DNA of 64,000 bases from Plutella xylostella (Eukaryota; Arthropoda; Insecta; Lepidoptera; Plutellidae): contig NC_063983.1 in assembly GCF_932276165.1 (NCBI RefSeq), positions 1,247,501-1,311,500 of the forward strand, in the 5' to 3' direction. Positions 1 through 10,878 of this stretch are shown one piece after another; within the stretch, counting starts at the first letter, position 1; each line of letters opens with the position of its first letter. The notes beneath the pieces were generated by a model. It was not told the origin of the DNA, ran no database searches, and worked only from the letters and a program-made list of their open reading frames with translations. The position numbers were made by a program, and so were the translations under genes.

Positions 1-157
1 TAAGCTTCACAAGTCAAAGCAGAAATAGAACGATCCGTGAAACCGTTTTCATTCCGAATGAATGATTTCCTCATAGATTAGGTATGTCTAGAGAAGACGC
101 AGAATAAATATAAACATAAAGACTATTTATCTATTATTTCTATTCTCTGTGGGGGTG

Positions 158-449
158 TAAGTACCTGCACCTGGCTCTCTCGAGTGGAACCTTTGTGCAT
201 ATCCCCAAGGTCTAAACTGCCTTCCTAAGCTTGGACCATTTCCTCACCATCATTTGGTTGGTGGGTTCACATATCTAGATGTGCTAGATCTAGATATGCA
301 GGTTTACTCACGATGTTTTCCTTCACCGTAAGAGCGATGGTATACATTGTACTTAAGTTAAAAGAACTCATTGGTACATGTCAGCGCCGGGATTCGAACC
401 CGCATCTCTTGGGTGAGAAGCGGGCGCCTACCCGACTGAGCTACCACCG
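158..449 (-). repeat. tRNA-derived SINE (family 3)
   Basis: On the minus strand the element starts with a tRNA-like head (about 385-449): an A box TAGCTCAGTCGG and a B box GGTTCGAATCC. The 5' end cannot pair with the 3' end as an acceptor stem, so it is not a functional tRNA gene. The body contains a block around 280-345 (tagatgtg, tgcaggttt, cacgatgttttcc) that recurs at 5490-5545 and 61345-61395, showing that it is dispersed. The outer 3' limit is approximate. Confidence 0.7.
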
Positions 450-1067
450 CTCCATTCCACCATTAAACCTAAAAACTATTGTAGTGTAAATTGGCGGTTG
501 ACGATATCAGAAGACGAGTCGTAGAGTGTCACTATACAGGTTGATTGGTAAGTCAATGTATTCCTTTTTTTAAATCTCTAATAGGGGAAGTTATTTCCAC
601 TAGATTGAACCCTATGCGAAATTTACCCATTTTTGAGATATTATTTGTGAGATCTATGTTTTTTACAAACTTTTATGTTAAACCATAAATTCAAAAAAAT
701 TGCAATATCGCGGAGCTAAATAACCGTACTGGTAGCCTATGATAGTAGATGGCACATTAAATAGAAGAGATACATATATTATAGGTCAAGCCCAGCAACG
801 TACGGCTACTAATTAATCACACAAGCAACTGGAATTAGCCATAAGACGTTTACAAATGACAGGCTTATCGCAGAATATTAGAGCACCCTGTACAGACACT
901 GCTAGCCGTTGATTTCTAAGCTGAATTAGAATGTGGATTAAGTCAATTCTATCCTTAATCATAATTAATTCAAGATAATTCGCTAAAATCTCCAAAACAC
1001 GCAACAAAACAATTCGCAAGTAACCTTTGATCGATTAGTTTCGACATGAGCCGTACTGCTGAACTTA
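450..1067. other. No gene or clear repeat recognised
   Basis: AT-rich sequence with a single short minus-strand open frame (813-1019) without recognisable motifs, splice context or codon signal. I see nothing to support a gene. Confidence 0.5.
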
Positions 1068-1219
1068 GTGCCAATTTCTCCATAGTCGGATGTCTAACCG
1101 ACAGGGATTGATTGATCTATAAATTAAACGTCATCTCCATATAAAATTCATGACAGATGTGTCAAAAGTCAACCACTACTCCCTGGTTATGCTCTAACCG
1201 ACTATGGAGAAATTGGCAC
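1068..1219. mobile_element. TWA-type MITE (family A), copy 1
   Basis: A 152-bp element whose ends are inverted repeats (GTGCCAATTTCTCCATAGTC at the left, its complement at the right), flanked by TTA on both sides. Three more copies lie at 27333, 29900 and 58603. Flanking TTA or TAA duplications are the hallmark of PIF/Harbinger-type elements; there is no coding capacity, so it would be mobilised in trans. Confidence 0.85.
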
Positions 1220-1589
1220 TTAACCTAATTGAAACTTAACTTAATTCGTGACCGTCACTTGTTACGAAAGTGGAAATGGATTGCTCACACAATACCAAGA
1301 GGAGCTACAAATGCCGCAAATATAGGGTTTGACTTGAAATGGCAAGCGCTCTCGCTGACTCCGTGTCCAAACATGGCGCCGGAGCGTTGAAAGCAAGCTG
1401 CGAGCCGTTGGACTTCACTCGTTGAACGGCAGAGGTTAGTGGGGGTCTCGTCTACACCTCTTTGGTGCCATACAACTACAATAACAGCAACGAATTATTT
1501 ATATCGAGTAGAAGAAACTGGGTGAAAGTAGGTACCTTTGTAGATATTTAACAAATTGCCTACTGATAACTGTTGGAGTAGAAGGTAAT

Positions 1590-1640
1590 ATGAGATCTCG
1601 AGTGGAGATCATGAACAGACAACCCTAGGGCATTTTTAAC
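1590..1640 (+). repeat. Small RTE-like LINE fragment (possible)
   Basis: The segment ctcgagtggagatcatgaac resembles the ORF2 3' region of the LINE fragment at 54075-54420 (ctcgagtggagaccacgaac). It is too short and diverged to define limits. Confidence 0.35.
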
Positions 1641-1924
1641 ATAGAGGCCAATCTATAATAATTAAATAAATATATCACTGGATATTAAAATGTCAGTTGT
1701 GGTTCCAAGAGTGCGCCGGTACGTTTCCAGTCGGGCCTCGGAATAATGCATCAATGACAGTCGCAACCGGCGGCGGCGGCGTGCGGCTGACTTCCACGTG
1801 AAGTCCGTATGTCAGTGGGGTCACTCTATACTCACTCTATATAATATATCGTCGATTTATATCAACGAACGAACGTACAAGAATTCTTACGAAATTTGTA
1901 CGGTTGAGGGTCTCAGCACATATA

Positions 1925-2131
1925 CAGTGCCACAAACTTATCTGTTCCGGTGACAGCTCGCATAAATGTCTAATATTTCTTAATTCTAAACGATTTTAAG
2001 TTTGCTCGTATTGTTAATTCACTCTTGCGGTGTTAATAAACCAATCTAATCTTTTACAATATACAATTCATTTGTAATGAGATATGGATCAATTTAGTTC
2101 TCTCACGGGAACAGATAAGTTTGTCGCACTG
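1925..2131. mobile_element. Tc1/mariner-type MITE, TA flanked
   Basis: A 207-bp element with imperfect inverted ends (CAGTGCCACAAACTTATCTG at left; cagataagtttgtcgcactg at right), flanked by TA on each side (1923-1924, 2132-2133). The same termini bound the 1278-bp element at 10879-12156, so this is probably its deletion derivative. Confidence 0.8.
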
Positions 2132-2133
2132 TA

Positions 2134-2516
2134 AGCGTAACGTAAAGGAATCGCTAGTTTTTCTTCTTTCAGGCGTTCGCGATCTCGCGTTCTACTGTGT
2201 AGAGCGATCCGGAAAAAACGCAGCACATTCTATTCGATAGTCTATTCGAAAGTGCTGTCAACCTGTCAACAACAAAATGGCGGTGTATAGATTTGCGAAA
2301 GTTTGACAGCTATCATTCCATAGGTCATTGTCAGAATAATATTATGTACTCTGTGGTCATTCTTTTCGAAACTCATTCGAAAGGTAAAAAGTGTTCGAAA
2401 GTGCTGTCAAGTTGACAATAGTCGCACTCGCATTCGATTTTATTCGTTAGCTCGAATTTTCGTGATACGGGTACTGATTGACAGAAGAAAAAGAGGCGAT
2501 CCCTTTACGTTACGCT
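2134..2516. mobile_element. Second TA-flanked MITE abutting the first
   Basis: A 383-bp element with inverted ends AGCGTAACGTAAAGG and its near complement, flanked by TA at 2132-2133 and 2517-2518. The left TA is also the right TA of the preceding element, so one inserted into the target duplication of the other. Internal sequence (about 2425-2467) is shared with the hairpin element at 9936-10086. Confidence 0.75.
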
Positions 2517-2776
2517 TATATGTGTGGATTGTGAGGTGACCATAATGCAACGAGATACCGCAGCAGTTTAGCTGTCCCTAACTTTCCCCTCTGCGCCAAC
2601 CACGGCTCTATCTCGTTGTATTAAACGTGCCGATTGCAGGATAGCTTTCGTTTGTATGTTTTTCGACAGTATAGAGTAACCCTCCTGAGCTGAGAGACGG
2701 TCAGCTTTGTAAGGCTTTGTTACACTTCATCTGACCAGGGTTAGGTCAGGGACAAAGTGATTATAGGTATATTGTA

Positions 2777-2937
2777 TACTAGCTGTTCCCGCGAGCTTCG
2801 CTTCGCCTTAAAAAGTTTTCCCGTGGGAATTCCGGGATAAAAAGTACCCTATGTTCTTTCCCAGGGTCTATACCATATGTATAGTTGTATACCAAATTTC
2901 ATTCAAATCCGTTCAGTAGTTTTGGCGTGAAAGAGTA

Positions 2938-2968
<31 letters not shown>

Positions 2969-3000
2969 CAGTTACTTTCGCATTTATAATATTAGTTAGG
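2777..3000 (+). repeat. Dispersed (GACA)n-containing repeat, copy 1
   Basis: Begins near actagctgttcccgcg, contains ggataaaaagta and a (GACA)n run at 2939-2967, and ends near tttataatattagt. Four other copies occur at 37318, 39503, 41927 and 58800. It matches my recollection of the lepidopteran microsatellite-associated family called MINE-1 (later linked to Helitrons); that name is inference. Confidence 0.75.
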
Positions 3001-3586
3001 ATTAGTTAGGATTAGGATGGAGCAATTAATTGTTTTATACTTTTTAGTACTTATATGGGATTTTAGTACTTATTTTTTAGTAAGTACTTACTTTTATTTA
3101 GCGAATTAATCCCAAGAACAAAATTTGAATAGAATGACGATTTTTTTCGCCTTCTGCCGGCATGACGTGAACAAAGACACACCCTGTATGTATAACTTAT
3201 AAAACAGGCCAAATATTTCCACTTTATATAAATAGACATAATTCATCCATCTCGTTTGCAGTTATAAATATTTAAGACTCGGCACAAAAGTAAATTGAAT
3301 GCTTCGTTTAACAATTAATTTAAAACGTCCCGGATTCAAAGCATATCCATAGACGTGTTTTAGTCTATGGCATAACTAAACCGAGGTAGGTATACAGGTT
3401 GTTATAAAAAGGGTATGATACTATTTGGAACAAATCAATCTTTTTACTACAGGTTTTAGATTGTTATTCCCATTGTTCAGCAGAATGAAGAAGAATGTCG
3501 ACCTCTTTCGGCATATTCCACCAATATACCTCTTGAAACACCTTATATAATATTAATTTCGATTTATTATGTATATTTATCTTCTG

Positions 3587-3731
3587 TTATTATTAAAATA
3601 AAATATTAAGTACTTATTATTTAACTAAACTATCTATATATTTTACAAATAAAAATGATAATAATATAAAATACTTATAACTGGCCTGGAAATATTCTAC
3701 CCTTAATAAACAGGAGTTTATCAAAGGTAGA
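3587..3731. repeat. 145-bp dispersed repeat, left copy
   Basis: Nearly identical to 63686-63830 (two mismatches in 145 bases by eye), 60 kb away. The right part can fold into a hairpin (aaatattctacc pairing with ggtagaatattt). No coding capacity. The class is unknown. Confidence 0.75.
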
Positions 3732-3835
3732 ATATTTCTTTTAGTTCGCTGCCGTCGCCCGTATTATTAATTATATTTTATTATTTGACGACATTGACTG
3801 GTTTTCAAATTATTCTCATTTGCTATGTTATCGTA

Positions 3836-4290
3836 TTTTTAACCGACTTCGAAAAAAGGAGGAGGTTCTCAATTCACCTGTATGTATGTTTTTTTTATGT
3901 ATGTTCACCGATTACTCCGCCATTTATGGACCGATTTTGAACATTCTTTTTTTGATGTATTGGGTTGAGCTTAGGGGTGGTTCAATTTTTTTTTCAGAAT
4001 TTTATTCCATCCCGAGGATGGGTAAAGGGGTAAAAACAGGGTATGAATTTCCATTTTGGGTACCTATTAACCGATTCTAATGAAATTTAAAACGTAAATA
4101 TACCTAGTTCTTATAACAAAAAATATGATGGTGACCTTGAGCTGATCTGATGATGGAAACGGAAGGCAGTCAAGGGAACTCCTTAACGGTATATAGCAAC
4201 TACCTCGTGTTTAGGCTTGAATGATTCGTTTTGACTAGTAGGACTTATTGGTATCATTTGCATCTTAATTTTGATTGACAAATATTGCAA
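3836..4290 (+). repeat. Dispersed non-coding repeat beginning accgacttcgaaaaaaggagg
   Basis: The start (ccgacttcgaaaaaaggagg) followed by tgtatgt, cgattactccg and ccgattt is a repeat I recognise from many lepidopteran loci. Short related pieces lie at 7455-7545, 22620-22660 and 58195-58215. An open frame at 3820-4080 is only repeat sequence. The right boundary is uncertain. Confidence 0.6.
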
Positions 4291-4299
4291 ATAAACTAA

Positions 4300-5340
4300 A
4301 AACAATAAAATAAAATAATAATTTAAATAAAATAAAAAAACCGTCAAAAAACCAATAATATAATGGACAGATAGTTCACTTTCTATGCGTTTTGGCGCCG
4401 ACTTCTAACGAAATCTCATAATAATATTATCCGCTATATTTCGCTCACTTAGTAAATCATATTCCTAGGTTCAATATTGGTTTCTCAGTCGCGTCTGAAA
4501 TTCATTCGTCGCCTTTAGATTCTCCTAGCCGTGAGCAAACACGATATAAATTTATAGTGTTTATCTTTGCCGAGCAGGGGTGATAATGGCTTGGCTAGCT
4601 CGCCTTTATAATGGGTCATTATGTTTGGTCTCGCCATTTGTTAGTACACGGCTAGGTGACCTTACTATTTAGTGTTTAAATGTGTGTGTTATTTAAGATG
4701 TTTGCCTAAATGTTTGCACTAATGATAAATGGAGGCGATCACCGGAGTAAAATGAGTGTCCAATGCTTTGACACGACATTTGCGGAGATGTTTATCAGCT
4801 GTCGTTACACGGGTTCGTTATCGACTTAGATAAACGTCACTATATTGCGGTTCACCATAAATACGATGCTTTGACTAGTCGTGCATTAATCGAATTTATC
4901 GACGACGATAAGGAATACGTGTAGCGGCCGTAGGTCCTGTATCTCGGTGCCCAATTTATATCCCTTTTTTGTCTTGTCCAATCATTACGTTGAGTTTTTT
5001 TTTTTAAATCATATACCTACTATTTTAAAGGTTTCTACAGAATCTTTTAGTCGAAGAAGAAACACATAATTTTATTATACAGGGTGGCCTGTATGTTATT
5101 GTGGTGGTCGGTGACCGTTAGAGTTGTGTATGAAGCTCTAGTCGACCGATTATTTTCGTCCGCCGAAGATCAATACTAAAAGTGCACTCTAGACTGTCTG
5201 ACCTAATAATACTGGAGTCACAAGGAAATTTATTTTTTAACCTAAAACTTCAGTGAGCACATGAAACGGTTTAAAAAACACAATTGTGGACTAGAAATAG
5301 TTTTAATTTACACCCTTCTTACAAAATATTTATAAAATAT
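4300..5340. other. No gene recognised
   Basis: AT-rich sequence without a supportable coding exon, RNA gene or bounded element. A short GC-richer patch lies near 4920-4950. Confidence 0.45.
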
Positions 5341-5350
5341 GCATACACAT

Positions 5351-5545
5351 ACATATGCACTCACGACTGTAATCCCCGAAGGGTGGGTGGCTCACAAGCG
5401 AGCCTCACTCTCTCTTTTCGCAGCACATTTGTACTCACGTGATAGGTTGCGAACCATTCCGCCGTTTTGAGATAGGATCAATGCACTATAATCTTAGATG
5501 TGCAGGTTTCCTCACGATGTTTTCCATCATCGTAAGAGCACACAT
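5351..5545 (-). repeat. Dispersed SINE/LINE-derived repeat (family with ccccgaag block)
   Basis: Shares the order actgtaatccccgaag, ggctcacaagcgagcc, tacaaatgtgctgcgaaaag (complement) and tgcaggtttcctcacgatg with copies at 52490-52650 (opposite orientation) and 61213-61395. Non-coding. Confidence 0.65.
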
Positions 5546-5816
5546 CTATTATAAAATATAGACATAGAAAATGTCAAGAATTGTGTGGACTGTTTAAACA
5601 TTAAATGGACCAAGTAATGTGAGAAAGCCTTTTGTTGCTTGATTTCCCAACGGCTACGTGTATTGTGGATAGTTTAAATATACAAGAGAGGAGGCTAGCA
5701 ATCAATAGGTTCAGTCTAACAAATTTTCAATTCTAATACAGTACTACAACAGACAACAACTTAATTTTTGTTGTTAGATTTCTTTACAGATATATTATTA
5801 TATATACCTACCTACA

Positions 5817-6256
5817 CTCACAAGCAATAAAAAGTCCACTTATAAAATGTCGACACCAAAAGAACCCATTTTTTTTAACGGAATAAGATTTGAATTTGAT
5901 CAAAAATATAAAATATTAACGTTTTCAGTTGGCTACATATTCTAATAAAAAAAAAAACACGCACTCACCCCTTGTACTAATGTACTCCCTTGCGGGGTAG
6001 GCAGAGGTGCATTGCTGCACCCACTTTTCGCCAGAGTGTTATGTTAGTCCCAATGTAATAGGGGGCGGGCCTATTGCCATTTTACGGGCACATCCAAGAC
6101 CCGAGAACAAATATCTGTGTTTAAACAAATATCTGCCCCAGCCGGGAATCGATCCCGGGACCATCGGCTCAGTAGTCAGTTCTAATTAGTAAAATAAAAT
6201 AGAAGCCATTTATTTTCTAAATTTTGTAAATGGAACTTTTTCATTGGTCGCTACTG
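5817..6256. mobile_element. TA-flanked MITE (family D) split by a SINE
   Basis: The left end resembles CACTCACGGGCAATGAAAA and the right end (ggaactttttcattgg, then ctg) is its complement; TA flanks both sides. Uninterrupted copies are about 235 bp (41008-41242 and 30245-30475). This copy is longer because the SINE at 5957-6180 sits inside it. Confidence 0.65.
5957..6180 (-). repeat. tRNA-derived SINE (family 1), 5'-truncated
   Basis: Minus-strand copy of the SINE described at 46289-46546. It has the B-box region (cccgggatcgattcccgg), the aaacaaatatctgtg segment and the gcaagggagtacattagt tail, but the A-box end is missing. It is inserted in a family D MITE. Confidence 0.8.
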
Positions 6257-6614
6257 TATTTACGGCGGGTGATGTATGATGTATGATTAACAAGGGTAAA
6301 AGCGTTTTTCTCAGCATTTTACAAAACGCACCGACATAAAGCGAGTAACTTTACTGCGCTAAACGAAATTTCGAGCAACTTTTTATGAACACAGTTAAAT
6401 ATTTAAAAGCCTGTTACTTGGAGTGCTAAGTTTAACACTTTGTATTAAATAGCTTTTAACTCGCGTTTGGTTTAACTGGAATTTAATAACAAAATACAGG
6501 ATGTTACAAAAAGATATAGTAAAGCGAAAGGGAGTGACTCTGGGCGTCATTCTGGTCAACTTTTGTAAACCTAACTTCTCATAATAGAAGCCTTGATGGT
6601 CACGTGTCTTTATA

Positions 6615-6871
6615 CAGGGTGTTGCAAAATTGGTATACTAAGCCGAAACCTACATGTGCAGCATGTTATATCTAAGCCTGAAACTGAAATCAGAACATGA
6701 AAATTTGCGAAAAAAAAAATCAATTTCCATAGAAACTTTGTTGGTCACGTGACTTTTTACTAGGGTTTTTTTTTTTCGCGAATTTCCAAATTCTGATTTC
6801 AGTTTCAGGCTTAGATATAACATGCTGCACATGTAGGTTTCGGCTTAGTATACCAATTTTGCAACATTCTG
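6615..6871. mobile_element. Long-hairpin MITE (family B), copy 1
   Basis: A 257-bp element, almost a complete palindrome: arms carry agccgaaacctacatgtgca and the complement, ends are CAGGGTGTTGC and GCAACATTCTG, and TA flanks each side. A second full copy is at 57900-58168 and a half copy at 32925-32997. Open frames inside are by-products of the palindrome. Confidence 0.85.
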
Positions 6872-7239
6872 TAGTATTGGTAGTTGATTTTTCACGAATT
6901 TCCGAAATTCATAGAACAAAAGTTGTGAATGATGACCCCTAAGTCCCCCGCCCTTTCAGATTACTATACCCCTTGAAAACATCATGTATATTATGCAAAC
7001 AGATTCCGTCTCCATTATTAGGAATAATCTAGAGAAATAAATACATTACAATTTCAATCGCGAATCGAAAAGGTTCTTAATTTATCAGGCTAATTCAATT
7101 TATAGCTGTAGGAACGGAAACATCCAATTTCGTTATACCTACATATTTAATTCAGAAGGATTGTCTTCTTTCAACAATGGCCCAACGAGATTAAAGGACC
7201 ATTGGCTATATCATATTTAAAATACCTATACATTAACAC

Positions 7240-7411
7240 CAAACGTAGTGTGGGACGTCCTCCGGCTAGATGGGGTAACGACTTGCGAAACATGGCTGGT
7301 TATGATTGGATGCGGAAAGCTATAGATCGCATCCAGTAGCGTGCTTTGGTAGAGACTACGTCCAGCAGTGCACAGCTATAGGCTGATGATGATGATTATG
7401 ATGACATTAAC
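7240..7411 (+). repeat. RTE-like LINE ORF2 3' end fragment
   Basis: Contains degraded ORF2 C-terminal coding (gtgtgggacgtcctccggct ... tggatgcgg ... tacgtccagcagtg) ending in a gatgatgatg tail. Same family as 54075-54420 (plus) and 22470-22610 (minus). Confidence 0.7.
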
Positions 7412-7737
7412 ACCTCGACATTATGGCTAAGAACACTCGGGGGTAACATTACTAAAAAATACAAAATTGAAGTCGGTTCAGCCCTTTGAGAGCTAACCTG
7501 CCACAGACAGATACACAGATACGTTAAACTTATAATACCTCGGGGTTAAAATAATACATTGTGATGGGAACCTCTCCTCTTTTTTAAGTCTGTAGGAAAT
7601 CTGACGCGCCTACTGTCATTAGGTACCTATTCGTTTGAAATGACACATATTAGGTGCCAAGGTAGGAAGGGGAACCTTTTTCAACGCCAGACCAAAATGG
7701 AGCTGTTATGTTATGAATTTGACGTTACGTGTATTTT

Positions 7738-7885
7738 ATTTATTTATTTATTTAAACACTTTATTGTATGTATACACAAATTACACAGTTTAAAGTAAAA
7801 GTTAACAAGTACAAGAAAGAACAATACAAGTATATATATACAAAGGCGGACTTATCGCCTAAACGCGATTTCTTCCATTAGTGTA
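7738..7885 (-). repeat. LINE 3' end, antisense
   Basis: Reads on the minus strand as ggcgataagtccgcctttgt followed by an A-rich stretch ending in (AAAT)n at 7738-7755, a 3' end seen in many lepidopteran LINEs. A sense-strand relative is at 20815-20946. No ORF remains. Confidence 0.55.
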
Positions 7886-9410
7886 TCATTATTATTAAAT
7901 TCTGTGTAGCACATAAATTATAATTTGTTACATAGATAGACGTAATTAATTATTATTTATTGCTAATTGCTTATTAGCAACAGTTTTGGTTTTTTAATAG
8001 CACTACCTATTCTAGCTTCGCTGCTTATAACCGCGACACGCTAAGAAGGTGAAGAATTCAGCTCTTAAATTTTTGCCCAAAGGTTCATGAAGTTATAGGT
8101 ACTTTGTAAACACACACAAAGACCGTCATGAGCCCTAAAACAAGTGACAGATGCTTATACAAAGTGAAAAAAATAAAAAAAATAGACAGCTGTTAAATTT
8201 GACAGCTGTCATAACATTGCTAATACGTGCTCATACATTGTAAAATAAATGTATAGGTATAGTGCTAATAGCATTCTCTTCCAGCTAACTGTTACTACTC
8301 TTACTATGTATTCCCAGAGTCGGTCGTAGTAAGAAAATCATTAGCGGCTGGCAACACTTCAAATGTGGAGCGTGCCAAAAAAAAAACTTAAAAAAATTTA
8401 AAAATGTCCACTATCTTGGAACCACTCTTTTGTATTCTGGGACTCTCCAGCTTAATGGGTTTTAATTTAACAATTTGTAGATATTTATTGTTGTTTTCAG
8501 TTAATATAATATTACTTATTATATTTCTTCATTTTAAAGCTAGATAGATCAACACCAACTTACAAAGTCAATTTTGCATCACAGTAAAACAAATTTTAGT
8601 GCACCAAATACATTATAGGAAGTTACCAACAGCAGCTGTGTTTGTAGAACTAAAACAGTTCCAACCGTAATCTCGGTAAGACTTAAAATAGATTAACCCC
8701 AGGCTTACAGTATTTAATTAGTTCCTTGATTTATCTCGAGAAGATTGGTGTACTTTGTAAATGGACATTTAGAGTAAACGTGGAGAAAAATGTATTATAA
8801 TGAAAGAATTTACTCATATTTTAAAAGATATAATTTTAAACCTACTCACCTGTTAAATGAATCGCAACCGTAAAAAATGAAATGAGGGTGACATTACATA
8901 CAACTTTTCTGAGTTCAATTAAAATAAAAAAAGTTTCAGCTCTCTTCAGGCAGATTTTCACGAGAACTTGTTATTTCCAAGCACCCTCATGTCGTTTTCT
9001 AAGAAGCTAGAAAAAAACAAGAGGAAAAATTCTGCCACACATCGTGTATGTTTCTCACATACTTCTCACCTAATTACGTTTGTACCCAGGGCTTACTTGG
9101 GCTTTTATGAGACAAACGGGCATTAGAGATCCCTAAAGGCAAGGTACCCACCTGATACCGCCAACGTTCAAAATAATCCTGTTCTCTCCATCCATTCCTG
9201 CGTAGAATGTCAAATATCACCGAAAAAAAACAAATATCACTGCACAATCCACCCAATCAAGGTCACTAATAACCGAGCACTTTTAAATTTCGAACATTCT
9301 CAAAATTGCACATCACATCCGAATGCTACGCGTTTGAAAATCGAACGCCTGGCCTCTATCGATTGCGTCGTTCGGAAAGTGAATAAAAAGTGAAATGATG
9401 CGCCTGAATC
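7886..9410. other. No gene recognised
   Basis: AT-rich. A segment at about 8028-8050 (cgcgacacgctaagaagg) is related to the inverted repeats that flank exon 1 of the gene at 21277. No coding exon is supportable. Confidence 0.45.
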
Positions 9411-9419
9411 GATGGTTGT

Positions 9420-9640
9420 GTTTTGTTTTTAATTTTAAACGTCAAAACGTTGGCGCGTTTTTCCGGTTGTTTGTTGTTTGGGCGCGGGATTGACGACCGT
9501 TTCCCGCGCGGCGCGCTCAGCCACTGGCTCCAAAGGGGATGCGATGCGAGAGGGATGCTGGGCGAGTGACTTCGGAAGTAATAGACTGCGCACTTATTGT
9601 GCCGCCGCGGTGTGAAATTTCATATTCTCTTTGCTTGTGT
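9420..9640. promoter_or_regulatory. GC/CpG-rich patch, possible promoter or 5' UTR
   Basis: Locally GC-rich sequence (gcgcgggattgacgaccg, cccgcgcggcgcgctc) in an AT-rich background. It may mark the first exon or promoter of a gene lying outside the window, but no splice donor or ORF could be tied to it. Low certainty. Confidence 0.25.
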
Positions 9641-9935
9641 TGGAAAGTCTGCAGGCTGCGCTCTCTTTTCCGTACGTTTTTGATGGTACCCGCAATGATG
9701 ATGTAATTTGATAATATAAATAGAAGCCGTATTGTTGCAGTGCTATCCAAGATACGAGAAACTGCAAACATTTATGTAATCCAACGTAAATAATTTTGGC
9801 TTTATTGAATTATGGGAAAGTGTGTTCTACTGTGTACACAACTACACCCAATTTTCACTGAAGTTTTTTATTATGACAAACAAATATATTTACTAGACCC
9901 AAGAAGAGGTTTGACGTTATGACGTTTGATTGACA

Positions 9936-10086
9936 GCAGGGCGATCACGAAAAATATAGAATCGAATGCGAGTGCGACTAGTGCCAACTTGACAGCACTT
10001 TCGAACGCTTTTTACCTATAAAATTGACAGTTGTCGCACTCGCATTCGATTCTATACGTTAGCTCTGTTTTTCGTGATCGCCCTGC
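9936..10086. mobile_element. Hairpin MITE, 151 bp
   Basis: Ends gcagggcgatcacgaaaa and ttttcgtgatcgccctgc are exact complements, and the internal arms (gaatgcgagtgcgac / gtcgcactcgcattc) also pair. Internal sequence is shared with the element at 2134-2516. Confidence 0.75.
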
Positions 10087-10878
10087 AGTCCTTATACTTG
10101 GTGAATAAAGTAATTTTTCTCTTGAAAACTAACAAATACAATATATGAATTTGTTTGACAGCAGTCATAAGGCTCATGCTATTATACATATTTTTCAATG
10201 AGTAGTAAATTTGTTGTCACGTTGTCAGTTCTTCACTCATGCTGCCTGCCCAGTCTATACAATCGTAAGTCTATGGAATCTTTGGCCCCCACCTGTGGCC
10301 AGTAGCACGCACTGCAGTACCCTACTCTATGTAGCACCTACTTTATGCGTACTTTATGCAACAACGGACCTTATTGCACCGCAATACGGCAACTAATGGC
10401 TGCACAAATGAAAACCTCTTTTCACAATAAATGTTTCCGAGGTTATTAAAAAAGTGCATAACCTTTTTACGGATTACATTTTTATGAGAAAATAAACTCT
10501 TCAACGGATAAGATTAAAGCTAAAAGAGTTTCTGTAAAAGAGGATGTATTTTTGCCTTTTGTAGTGAACGGAAGTTCGTTTATTTTTGTATTGCAGCTTC
10601 CATTATCTCATTAGTAGCTGAATAGGGAGACATTGAGTTGGGTCAAGGGGGATTTGCTAATAATCAGAAAAATCTCTGGTAATCTACACTGTGATAGAAA
10701 AGGGGTATTATCAGTTGTAAAAGGGTGGACTCAGGTGGTCATTCTCATCAACCTGTTTTCATTTTTGGAAAATTTTAAAAGAAAGAATGAAAGAAAGACA
10801 TAGGTATTTATTTGACACACTGAAACAGAATAATAAGACAGAAAAAGAAACAACAACAAAATAAGGATTTAGTAGGTA

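Noticed and set aside
2939..2967. Regular short repeats that might suggest a CRISPR-like array
   Set aside because: A simple (GACA)n microsatellite inside a dispersed eukaryotic repeat; no spacers.
6615..6871. Long hairpin as a candidate microRNA precursor
   Set aside because: TA flanks, a second full copy and a half copy show it is a palindromic MITE. The same reasoning applies to 53494-53755 and 57900-58168.
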